NCBI GenBank assembly: GCA_023386675.1
Contig: JAEWJG010000160.1
Location: 1 to 41,310 of the forward strand
Reading direction: 5' to 3'
DNA length: 41,310 bases
Source of the DNA: Actinomycetes bacterium
Lineage (GTDB): Bacteria; Actinomycetota; Actinomycetes; Actinomycetales; Microbacteriaceae
Below are positions 1 through 6,271 of this stretch, in pieces. Within the stretch, counting starts at the first letter, position 1; every line of letters starts with the position of its first letter. The notes beneath the pieces are model-generated. The model ran no database searches and was not told where the DNA came from. It saw only the letters and a program-made list of their open reading frames with translations. The position numbers and the translations under genes are program-made.

Positions 1-375
1 CGTGTAGCCCATGGTCACCTCCGGCGAGTACGACTGCCAGTTCGTGTTCGTCACGAACGAGATCGCCGTGTTGAACGACAGCCCCTCGGGAACCGCCGGC
101 AGCCCGAGGGAGTACGGCAGGATCGCCTGCGCCCGCTGCAGCCCGTAGACCAGCAGCACGCCGAGGATCGAGAACGCGAGCACGCTGCGCAGGTACACCG
201 GCCAGCTCTGGCCGAGCCCCGGGTCCACGCCGATGACGCGGTAGAAGCCGCGCTCGACCCGCAGGTCGCGACGGCTGGTGAAGGTGGCGGCCATGTAGTC
301 GCCGAGCGGGCGGTAGACGACCGCGAGCATGAGGATGAGCGTGGCGAGCGCGCCCACGAAGAGCCAGGCTGTCAT
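1..375 (-). CDS. kdpA: Potassium-transporting ATPase subunit KdpA (N-terminal part, runs off the window)
   Basis: This is the first 125 codons of the potassium-binding, channel-like subunit of the Kdp K+-transporting ATPase of the cytoplasmic membrane. The protein starts MTAWLFVGALATLILMLAVV, a first membrane helix. It continues with YRPLGDYMA and then LQRAQAILPYSLGLP and SFNTAISFVTNTNWQSY, the typical KdpA segment around the first selectivity loop. The ATG is at 375-373, three bases beyond the stop of kdpF. The gene is cut by the window edge, so kdpB and kdpC should lie to the left. The order kdpF-kdpA on the same strand with almost no spacing supports the call. Full-length KdpA is about 550 to 560 residues. 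Confidence 0.95.
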   Translation of the reverse strand, partial: MTAWLFVGALATLILMLAVVYRPLGDYMAATFTSRRDLRVERGFYRVIGVDPGLGQSWPVYLRSVLAFSILGVLLVYGLQRAQAILPYSLGLPAVPEGLSFNTAISFVTNTNWQSYSPEVTMGYT

Positions 376-377
376 GT

Positions 378-467
378 CTAGAACCGCTCCGGCTTCAGCA
401 GGGCGTACACCAGGTACGCGACGGCGGCGACGGCGAGCGCCGCCGCGAGCAGGTCGAAGAAGATCAC
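378..467 (-). CDS. kdpF: Potassium-transporting ATPase small subunit KdpF
   Basis: A 29-residue single-span membrane peptide. It starts at a GTG (467-465), has one hydrophobic helix (FFDLLAAALAVAAVAYLVYA) and ends ALLKPERF. The YLVYALLKPE ending is the hallmark of KdpF, which stabilises the KdpABC complex in E. coli, and 29 residues is the usual length. A GGTGGAGAG sequence just upstream serves as ribosome binding site. The GTG overlaps the stop of the upstream small gene (GTGA), so the two are probably translationally coupled. It is too short for most automatic gene callers, and a longer in-frame ATG at 560 gives a hydrophilic, implausible extension. Confidence 0.9.
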   Translation of the reverse strand: MIFFDLLAAALAVAAVAYLVYALLKPERF

Positions 468-547
468 AGTCTCTCCACCCCTCGGCCGATGAGGGCGACG
501 ATCACGCCGAGCGCGATGATCCCCACGACGCAGATCAGGTCCAACAC
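464..547 (-). CDS. 27-residue membrane peptide at the head of the kdp operon
   Basis: A small open frame of 27 codons starting at GTG 547-545. The product is essentially one hydrophobic helix followed by a charged tail (LDLICVVGIIALGVIVALI, then GRGVERL). A GGAG motif lies 7 bases upstream of the GTG. The stop TGA overlaps the GTG of kdpF as GTGA, so kdpF is probably translated by coupling to it. My recollection is that small membrane peptides ending in a GVE-type tail often precede kdpF in actinobacteria, but I cannot check this here. It could be an accessory Kdp subunit or a leader peptide for translational control of kdpF. Function unknown. Confidence 0.6.
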   Translation of the reverse strand: MLDLICVVGIIALGVIVALIGRGVERL

Positions 548-619
548 GGAAGGTCTCCATCCGGGCCGGCCCTCTGCCGGCTCCAGGGACCGATACAAGT
601 CCCTCCGCAGGCGCCCGAT

Positions 620-665
620 GCGGGTCCTAACGGGATCCATACGGCGGGGCCGCGAGTCCTAACGG
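620..665 (-). promoter_or_regulatory. Direct repeat in the kdp upstream region
   Basis: Two copies of CCGTTAGGACYCGC (minus-strand reading) occupy 620-633 and 652-665. Their starts are 32 bases apart, close to three helical turns. They lie about 75 to 120 bases upstream of the first kdp gene, within the 227-base gap between the kdp operon and the divergent gene at 775. Paired direct repeats on one face of the helix are typical of response-regulator binding, so KdpE is an obvious candidate. No kdpDE genes are in the window, and no consensus was available to compare. Confidence 0.4.
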
Positions 666-774
666 TTTCGCTGCGTCGCGGTCTCGGGGCCGTCAGCATC
701 GCGTTGAGATCGGCGGCCGCGGCGTTCGGGTTCCGTGAGGAACGCACCACGGCGGGTCGCTGCGGCGTAGACCG

Positions 775-1335
775 ATGCTCGTGACTCTCACCCATCTCAT
801 CCCTTCGCTGCGCGCCTCGGTGCCGAACCCGCTCGGGCGCGACCTCTGGCCGGAGTTCACCACCACGTCGGTCTCGGACGTGGTGGTCGCCGGCGTCTCA
901 CTGACCCGGCTGGCCGCGTGGTGCGGCACGCCGTGCGTCCACACCGCCGCCGCCGTGGTCCCCGGTACGGGCGGGATGCCGTCGCCGTCCGAGCTCGCCT
1001 CCGTCGTCGTCGCACGCGTCGTCTCCGTCGCTGCCGGCCCCGACGGCACCCTCGACGTGTGGATCGACGCCCGCCTCTCGGACGCGGCGGCGCACGTCGC
1101 CGAGCTCAGGATGATCGGCCGCATCTCGACCGCATGCGACGCGCCCGCGCGCATCCATCAGGCCGGCGCCGCCGTCGCTCCGCTTCGAATCGAGGAGCTG
1201 GCCTCGGACCTGCGCGCCGGGGACCTCCTCGCCGTGCCCTGCAGCGGCGCCGTCGTCCTCCGTCAGGTCGACCCGGGGCGCCGGGGTGCCCTCGACGCGT
1301 CGGACCCGTGGGCTCCGACGGTGTGCGGACGATGA
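775..1335 (+). CDS. Conserved-looking hypothetical protein, 186 residues
   Basis: I do not recognise a family. The protein begins MLVTLTHLIPSLRAS, contains DLWPEFTTTSVSDVVVAGVS, and has the pair CGTPCVHTAAAVVPGTGG around residues 50 to 67. It then has alternating hydrophobic and polar segments (VWIDARLSDAAAHVAELRMIGRIS, broken up here only by its own sequence) and ends hydrophilic. There is no signal peptide or membrane span. Its stop overlaps the next start as ATGA at 1332-1335, so it forms a translationally coupled pair with the following membrane protein. GTG 781 is an alternative start. High third-position G+C and the coupling support a real gene. It may be a phage-type or small accessory protein specific to Microbacteriaceae, but I cannot say what it does. 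Confidence 0.7.
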   Translation: MLVTLTHLIPSLRASVPNPLGRDLWPEFTTTSVSDVVVAGVSLTRLAAWCGTPCVHTAAAVVPGTGGMPSPSELASVVVARVVSVAAGPDGTLDVWIDARLSDAAAHVAELRMIGRISTACDAPARIHQAGAAVAPLRIEELASDLRAGDLLAVPCSGAVVLRQVDPGRRGALDASDPWAPTVCGR

Positions 1336-1823
1336 GGCGGCTCCTCGAGGGGCGCGCCCTCTGGGGAGACCTGGACGTCACTCCCGTGACCCCCGGTGTC
1401 TGGCAGCGGGTGCGGCTGACGGTCTACCCGCCGGGCATCACCCCCGGCGAGCGCCGGCTGCTGCGCCTGCACCACGCGTGGCCGGTCGGCGGTGCGCTCC
1501 TGGCGCTGGTCGGGCTCGTGCTGCTGAGCGACCTCGGACCCCTGCTGAGCCTCGCGGCCGTACTCGGCGTGTACGGCTCCGGATTCGTCGTCATCGCCCG
1601 GCTCACCCTGGGACTACGCGGCCGCTGCCGCGTGCTGACGGTCGCGACAGAGCACGTCGGCAGCGACGTCCGCGAGCACGGCGACGTCGCCCTCCTCCGC
1701 GCGGCGGCCGCCCGACTCATGGAATTGGAGAGCGCCCGCGCGTCCGGGCTCGTCGGCCCGGTCGGGTACGAGGCGGAATGGGGTGCGGTTTACGACTCGC
1801 TGTCGAGCTTCGCGCGGACGTAG
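1332..1823 (+). CDS. Hypothetical protein with two membrane helices (DUF6611-like)
   Basis: A 163-residue protein starting MRRLLEGRALWGDLDV, with RLTVYPPGITPGERRLL at about residues 27 to 43. Two adjacent hydrophobic spans follow (VGGALLALVGLVLLSDLGP and LSLAAVLGVYGSGFVVIA), then a cytosolic tail rich in Ala and Arg. The N-terminal pattern with YPPGI and ERR resembles actinobacterial proteins I recall as DUF6611, but this is from memory. The longer open frame that starts upstream runs antisense-like through the preceding gene, so the ATGA junction at 1332 is the credible start. Its 3' end overlaps the convergent DUF4287 gene by 34 bases (1790-1823). Function unknown. Confidence 0.7.
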   Translation: MRRLLEGRALWGDLDVTPVTPGVWQRVRLTVYPPGITPGERRLLRLHHAWPVGGALLALVGLVLLSDLGPLLSLAAVLGVYGSGFVVIARLTLGLRGRCRVLTVATEHVGSDVREHGDVALLRAAAARLMELESARASGLVGPVGYEAEWGAVYDSLSSFART

Positions 1824-2047
1824 CCCACCAGGGCGTTGGCGTGCCCGTGGCCCATCCCGTACTCCGACTTCAGCCAGGCGACGACCTGCATGTGGGTGGC
1901 ACCCGTGTCGAGGCGTTCCACCACCAGATCCAGCCAGTCCTGCACCGGCCGACCGTAGTTCTTCTCGATGCTCGGGAAGTACGAGGCCGGCCCCATGACC
2001 TTCTCGCCCGGTTCGATCCGGGGAGCGACGACGCGATGGTCCGACAT
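1790..2047 (-). CDS. DUF4287 domain protein
   Basis: An 85-residue cytosolic protein. The stretch YFPSIEKNYGRPVQDWLDLV followed by TGATHMQVVAWLKSEYGMGHGHANALVGYV matches the DUF4287 pattern (I-E-K..G...W.......HM.VV.WLK.EYG.GHGHANALV). Members are short, and often stand alone or are fused to DUF5655; the biochemical function is not known. The start is ATG 2047. A TACGAT hexamer ends 6 bases before it and no Shine-Dalgarno is visible, which suggests a leaderless transcript. It is convergent with, and overlaps, the gene ending at 1823. Confidence 0.88.
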   Translation of the reverse strand: MSDHRVVAPRIEPGEKVMGPASYFPSIEKNYGRPVQDWLDLVVERLDTGATHMQVVAWLKSEYGMGHGHANALVGYVRAKLDSES

Positions 2048-2053
2048 GGCGTC

Positions 2054-2059
2054 ATCGTA
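2054..2059 (-). promoter_or_regulatory. -10 element of a leaderless promoter for the DUF4287 gene
   Basis: TACGAT on the minus strand, 6 bases before ATG 2047. This spacing places the transcription start on or next to the start codon, the same layout as at several other genes in this window. Confidence 0.5.
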
Positions 2060-2113
2060 GCGTCACCGCGTTCACCCGGGCTGACCGCCGAGGCGACGTG
2101 TTGCCGAGGGCGG

Positions 2114-2680
2114 CTACAGTTCCCATCCGCGGCGGAGGTTCACGAAGATCCTCTGGAGGGTCGCGCCGGGCTCGGGGTCCTCGGCGGCGATATCCGGGCT
2201 CTCGAGGACGAAGCGTGCCAGGGCACGGGCGGCACCGGCGGGCAGGTCCTCGCGCCTGGTGAGTTCGTCCGCGAGGACGTCTTCGCAGTCCGTCCACTTC
2301 TGACGCGCGTACGCACGCAGTTGCGGCGTGGACAGGATGAGGTCGAGGATCTCCTCCCGCGCTCCGCTCTCCACGGCGAACGGCAACCGGCTCACCATGA
2401 AGGCCTCGACCGCGCTCAGCACATCGTCTTCGTCGCTGCGCTCATCGATCGCGCGGGCGAGTTCCGCGCCGCGGTCCTCGTCGCGATCGAAGACGAGCGC
2501 GACCTTGCCGCCGGGGAAGTACGTGAAGAGCGTGGTGAGCGCGACGTCCGCTTCGTCGGCGATCTCCGCGACCGTGACCCCCTCGAACCCGCGCTCGAGA
2601 AAAAGGCGGGTCGCTGCGCTCTGCAGCGTCCGCCTGGTCCGTTCCCGCTTGCGCTCGCGCAGTCCGCCCGTGGCTTCCAC
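2114..2680 (-). CDS. TetR-family transcriptional regulator
   Basis: 188 residues. The N-terminal helix-turn-helix domain (about residues 8 to 60) reads RERTRRTLQSAATRLFLERG followed by FEGVTVAEIADEADVALTTL and FTYFPGGK, the standard TetR pattern in which VALTTLFTYF is the recognition-helix region. The remaining ~130 residues form the helical ligand-binding/dimer domain, where ligand specificity cannot be read. It is divergent from the amidohydrolase gene at 2797, with an imperfect palindrome in the short AT-richer gap, so it probably represses itself and the amidohydrolase. The product starts MEATGGLRERKRERT; the upstream boundary of the gene lies at 2680. Confidence 0.92.
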   Translation of the reverse strand: MEATGGLRERKRERTRRTLQSAATRLFLERGFEGVTVAEIADEADVALTTLFTYFPGGKVALVFDRDEDRGAELARAIDERSDEDDVLSAVEAFMVSRLPFAVESGAREEILDLILSTPQLRAYARQKWTDCEDVLADELTRREDLPAGAARALARFVLESPDIAAEDPEPGATLQRIFVNLRRGWEL

Positions 2681-2721
2681 GCGACCACCCTATCGCGAGC
2701 GTGTATCCATTTCTATTTTGC

Positions 2722-2745
2722 AGTCGCTACATTTTCGTAGTGACT
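2722..2745. promoter_or_regulatory. Probable TetR operator (imperfect palindrome)
   Basis: AGTCGCTAC (2722-2730) and GTAGTGACT (2737-2745) form an inverted repeat with 8 of 9 complementary positions, separated by ATTTTC. It lies in the gap between the divergent TetR regulator and amidohydrolase genes, the usual place for a TetR operator. The surrounding DNA is noticeably AT-rich for this genome, as expected for the overlapping promoters. Confidence 0.6.
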
Positions 2746-2796
2746 ACAGATTCATGTATGGTGGCAATCGATCCAACTTGACGACGAAGGAAGCTC

Positions 2797-4050
2797 ATGA
2801 GCACGACCGCAATCATCAATGCCCGGGTATTCGACGGCGAGCAGGTCCTCGGCGACCCGGCGGTCGTCATCGACGGGCACGAAATCGTCGCCGTCGGCGG
2901 CGACATCCCCGACGACGCGCGGATTCTCGACGCATCTGGCGCGACCCTGCTCCCCGGCCTCATCGATTCGCATGTCCACACCTCCATCGAAGGGCTGGCA
3001 CTCGCACTGAGGTTCGGAGTCACCACCGAACTGGAGATGCAGGGGATGTTCACGAAGGACAAGCGGGGGCAGGTGACGGAGGACGACCGCCTCGCCGACG
3101 TCCGCTCCGCCGGCTTCGGGATCACGCCTCCGGGTGGTCACCCGAGTGAGCTCATGGGCGACGGCCACGACGATGGGGACGAGAAGGCCCCGTGGGAGGA
3201 CGACGACGCCGGGGGCCGGGAATCCTGGGAGGACATCGTGATGCCTTTCTCGACGACCGCCGAAGAGGCCGTCTCGTTCATCCCCCGGCTCGCCCGCACG
3301 GGCTCGGACTACATCAAGTTCATGATCGACGACGGGACCGTCGAAGGAGCCCCCGGCCTCCCTGTCCTGAGCGACGATGTGGTGAGGGCCGGCGTCGCGG
3401 AGGCGCACCGCCTGGGCCTGCTCACCGTCGCGCACGCCCTCACCGTCGAGGCCACGCTGACCGCGGTGGATGCCGGCATCGACGGTCTGGCGCACCTGTT
3501 CATGGACCGCCCACACACCGGAGCGGTCATCGACCGGATGGCGGCCTCCGGGGCCTTCGTCGTCCCGTGCCTGGTCTTGAACGCCTCGATGATGGGGATC
3601 ACCGCCGGCGACTTCGCCGCAGATCCCCGCGTGAGCGCGCGACTCGACGAGTCCTGGATGGCGACGCTGAACAGCAGCTATAACCGATTCCCTCAGGGCG
3701 ATCTCGACGATGTCCTCGCGTCTGTGCGAGCGCTGCACGCCGCCGGAGTCGACATTCTCGTCGGAACGGACGTCTCTTTCCCGCTCCCCGCCCTCGGAGG
3801 TATGGCGCACGGCGCCAGCGTTCACCACGAACTGCAGATGCTCGTGCGCGCCGGGCTCACGCCGGTCGAGTCGCTCCGAGCCGCGACGTCGACCCCAGCG
3901 CGCCGATTCGATCTCACCGACCGCGGACGGATCCGGGAGGGCCTGCGCGCCGACCTGCTCCTCGTCGACGGCGACCCGACAACGAACATCGCAGACACAC
4001 TCGCCATCCGTCAGATCTGGCGGCGCGGCACCGCGCTCAGCCGGGGCTGA
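2797..4050 (+). CDS. Amidohydrolase-superfamily enzyme (imidazolonepropionase/prolidase-like)
   Basis: 417 residues. It has the amidohydrolase layout: an N-terminal beta-sandwich strand (INARVFDGEQVLGDPAVVID), then LLPGLIDSHVHTS with metal ligands H59 and H61. K174 in DYIKFMIDDG is in the position of a bridging lysine. H213 (VAHALT) and H233 (LAHLF) follow, D325 is in GTDVSFPLP, and a C-terminal GLRADLLLVDGDP returns to the sandwich domain. This is a metal-dependent cytosolic hydrolase; the substrate cannot be read from sequence. An acidic insert (DGHDDGDEKAPWEDDDAG, about residues 122 to 139) is unusual. GAAGG lies upstream of ATG 2797. It is divergent from a TetR gene that probably controls it in response to the substrate or a toxic analogue. 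Its end overlaps the convergent alpha-galactosidase gene by 14 bases. Confidence 0.9.
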   Translation: MSTTAIINARVFDGEQVLGDPAVVIDGHEIVAVGGDIPDDARILDASGATLLPGLIDSHVHTSIEGLALALRFGVTTELEMQGMFTKDKRGQVTEDDRLADVRSAGFGITPPGGHPSELMGDGHDDGDEKAPWEDDDAGGRESWEDIVMPFSTTAEEAVSFIPRLARTGSDYIKFMIDDGTVEGAPGLPVLSDDVVRAGVAEAHRLGLLTVAHALTVEATLTAVDAGIDGLAHLFMDRPHTGAVIDRMAASGAFVVPCLVLNASMMGITAGDFAADPRVSARLDESWMATLNSSYNRFPQGDLDDVLASVRALHAAGVDILVGTDVSFPLPALGGMAHGASVHHELQMLVRAGLTPVESLRAATSTPARRFDLTDRGRIREGLRADLLLVDGDPTTNIADTLAIRQIWRRGTALSRG

Positions 4051-6241
4051 CGACCGCGGCGACGTGCAGCACGATCACGCGCTCCGGGAGCGAACGCGGC
4101 AGTTGAAGGCCGGCCGCGGCGAGCGCCCTCCCGCTCAGCACCGTGCCCGTCCCGTCGCCGTACCAGGTGGGCTCGGCACGGCCGGGATCAGGGGTTCCCA
4201 CGACGACCGGCATGACGCGGTAGAGGGTGTCCGGGTCGAGGCCGGGGAGGGTGAAGCGGCCGTGCGGGGACTCGTTCGAACGGTTCAGGAAGGCGAGGAA
4301 GAACAGCGCCTCCGCCTTGTCCACTGCGACGCTTCCGTACAGCTGGAACGCCGGGTCGACCTCGTCCGCTCGCACCACGTCACCGGTGTGCAGAAGTGCG
4401 CGGTGACGGAGGTGGAAGCGGACCCAGTCCGTCAGGTCGTGGAGGTCGGCGTCCGTCGCCTGCGTGAGGTCCCATTCGATCCCGAAGTGGCCGAAGACCG
4501 CGGTGGCGGCACGGAACGACAGCGCGAGGTCGCGTCCGGTGGTGTGGTTCACCGGGGAGCCGATGTGCGAGCCCAGCAGCTCAGCGGGAAGCAGCTGCAT
4601 GGTCCAGCGGTTCATCTGCTGTCGTTCGAGCGGGTCGACGCAGTCGCTGACCCAGACGCGGTCCGTTCGTTCGATCACACCCAGGTCGACCCGGGCACCG
4701 CCCGAGGAGCAGGATTCGATCTCCAGTCCGGGGAATCGCTGCTTGAGCTCGTCCATCAGCCGGTACGCGGCGAGGGTCTGCTCGTGCACCCCGGCCCTCC
4801 CGGTCGGCGACGTCCCGGCGTCGATCAGGTCGCGGTTGTGGTCCCACTTGATGTACGCGATGTCGTACTCGGTGAGGATGGCCGTCATCCGCTCCAGGAT
4901 GTGCTCGTACGCCTCCGGGATCCCCAGGTTCAGCACCTGCTGGTGCCGGGACCGGACCGGAAGGCGGCCGCCGGTCTGCATGATCCACTCGGGGTGGACG
5001 CGCGCCAGGTCGCTGTCCTCGTTGACCATCTCCGGCTCGAACCAGAGCCCGAACTCCATGCCCAGCCCGCGGACGTGATCGACGAGCGGGCCGAGTCCCT
5101 CCGGCCAGACCTGCGGGTCGACGACCCAGTCGCCGAGCCCGCGCGTGTCGTCGCGGCGGCCGGCGAACCAGCCGTCGTCGAGCACGTAGCGCTCGACGCC
5201 GACGGCGGCTGCTCGGTCGGCCAGCCCGATCAGCCGGTCGAGGTGGTGGTCGAAGTAGACGGCCTCCCACACGTTCAGCGTCACCGGCCGGGGACGTGCG
5301 GGATGCGTCGGCCGCGCGCGGAGGTAGCGGTGGAACCGGTGCGCCTGGTCGTCCAGCCCGTCGCCGTATGCGCCGTAGACCCAGGGGCTGCGGTAGCTCG
5401 AACCCTCCTGGAGCAGGACCTCGCCGGGCAGGAGCAGCTCGCCGCCGCCGACCACCTGGGACCCGGTGGACAGCCGCTCTGCGTAGTGGCGGTGGTTGCC
5501 ACTGAAGGCGACGTGCACCCCCCAGACCTCCCCCTGACGGAATCCGAAACCGGGGACGCCGACGCTGAGCACGGTCGCGGCGTCCGGGCCCGTGCGTCCC
5601 TTGCGCCCCTCGCGCTCGTGGGTCCCGACCACGAGTTCGCGACGCTGCGGGATGCGCTCCTTGCTCCAGCGACCGGCGAAGTCGAGGATTTCGCGGGCGC
5701 GCGCCGGCAGCGGGAGCGCCACATTCAACTCGGACACCTCGTAGACGCCGTCGCCGCTGTTGCCGATCGCGGCCCGGCTGCGGAGGAGCCCGCTGGCCAG
5801 CAGTTCGACCTCCACGGTGAGGGTCAGGGCGGCCACCTCGTCGCGTGCCCGGAACGTGACAGCCGCGGGGCCGGTCTCGACCAGGCGCCCGTCGCGGACG
5901 AGCGGCGCGCCCGCTTCGGTGTCGATGTCGATGGATCCGACGGTGAACAGCGGCGACCAGTCGGCGCCACCGCGGTGACCGACCACGCCAGGGCGCCCCT
6001 CCCACGCCGCGTGATGCTCGGGCAGGAGGGCCACCCGCACGGCCTGGTCGACCACGTTGCCCGTACCCGGCTCCTCGGCGGCGTCCGCGAGCGCCCGGAC
6101 GCTGTCGCCCGTCTGCGGTCCGAGGGCCGCACCCCAGTGGACGACCGCCGGCAGACGGGCCGACGTCGCGTCCAGGACCACGCTCACCCCTCCCGCCGTG
6201 AGGTGCAGGAACAGGTCGGCGGGGAGCTCGGTCGTGGTCAC
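4037..6241 (-). CDS. Alpha-galactosidase, glycoside hydrolase family 36
   Basis: 734 residues, the usual length for the large GH36 enzymes. The order is N-terminal beta-supersandwich (residues 1 to ~310), a (beta/alpha)8 barrel with LNVWEAVYFD and YVLDDGWF (D355/D356), then YIKWDHNRDL with the catalytic nucleophile D467. CSSGGARVDLG follows, then SDCVDPLERQ with acid/base D533, and a C-terminal beta domain. It removes terminal alpha-1,6-linked galactose (melibiose, raffinose family, galactinol or galactosyl glycans). No signal peptide, so it is cytosolic. The start is GTG 6241 with TGGAG five bases before. It is the last gene of the eight-gene operon, 30 bases behind the beta-galactosidase, and ends inside the 3' end of the convergent amidohydrolase gene. 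Confidence 0.95.
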   Translation of the reverse strand: MTTTELPADLFLHLTAGGVSVVLDATSARLPAVVHWGAALGPQTGDSVRALADAAEEPGTGNVVDQAVRVALLPEHHAAWEGRPGVVGHRGGADWSPLFTVGSIDIDTEAGAPLVRDGRLVETGPAAVTFRARDEVAALTLTVEVELLASGLLRSRAAIGNSGDGVYEVSELNVALPLPARAREILDFAGRWSKERIPQRRELVVGTHEREGRKGRTGPDAATVLSVGVPGFGFRQGEVWGVHVAFSGNHRHYAERLSTGSQVVGGGELLLPGEVLLQEGSSYRSPWVYGAYGDGLDDQAHRFHRYLRARPTHPARPRPVTLNVWEAVYFDHHLDRLIGLADRAAAVGVERYVLDDGWFAGRRDDTRGLGDWVVDPQVWPEGLGPLVDHVRGLGMEFGLWFEPEMVNEDSDLARVHPEWIMQTGGRLPVRSRHQQVLNLGIPEAYEHILERMTAILTEYDIAYIKWDHNRDLIDAGTSPTGRAGVHEQTLAAYRLMDELKQRFPGLEIESCSSGGARVDLGVIERTDRVWVSDCVDPLERQQMNRWTMQLLPAELLGSHIGSPVNHTTGRDLALSFRAATAVFGHFGIEWDLTQATDADLHDLTDWVRFHLRHRALLHTGDVVRADEVDPAFQLYGSVAVDKAEALFFLAFLNRSNESPHGRFTLPGLDPDTLYRVMPVVVGTPDPGRAEPTWYGDGTGTVLSGRALAAAGLQLPRSLPERVIVLHVAAVVSPG

Positions 6242-6271
6242 AGGTACTCCAGGGTCGGTTCAGAGGGAGGG

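Noticed and set aside
561..774. c-di-AMP (ydaO) riboswitch in front of kdp
   Set aside because: Looked for because such riboswitches control kdp in some bacteria; I could not recognise the conserved core. The direct repeat is reported instead. A covariance-model search would settle it.
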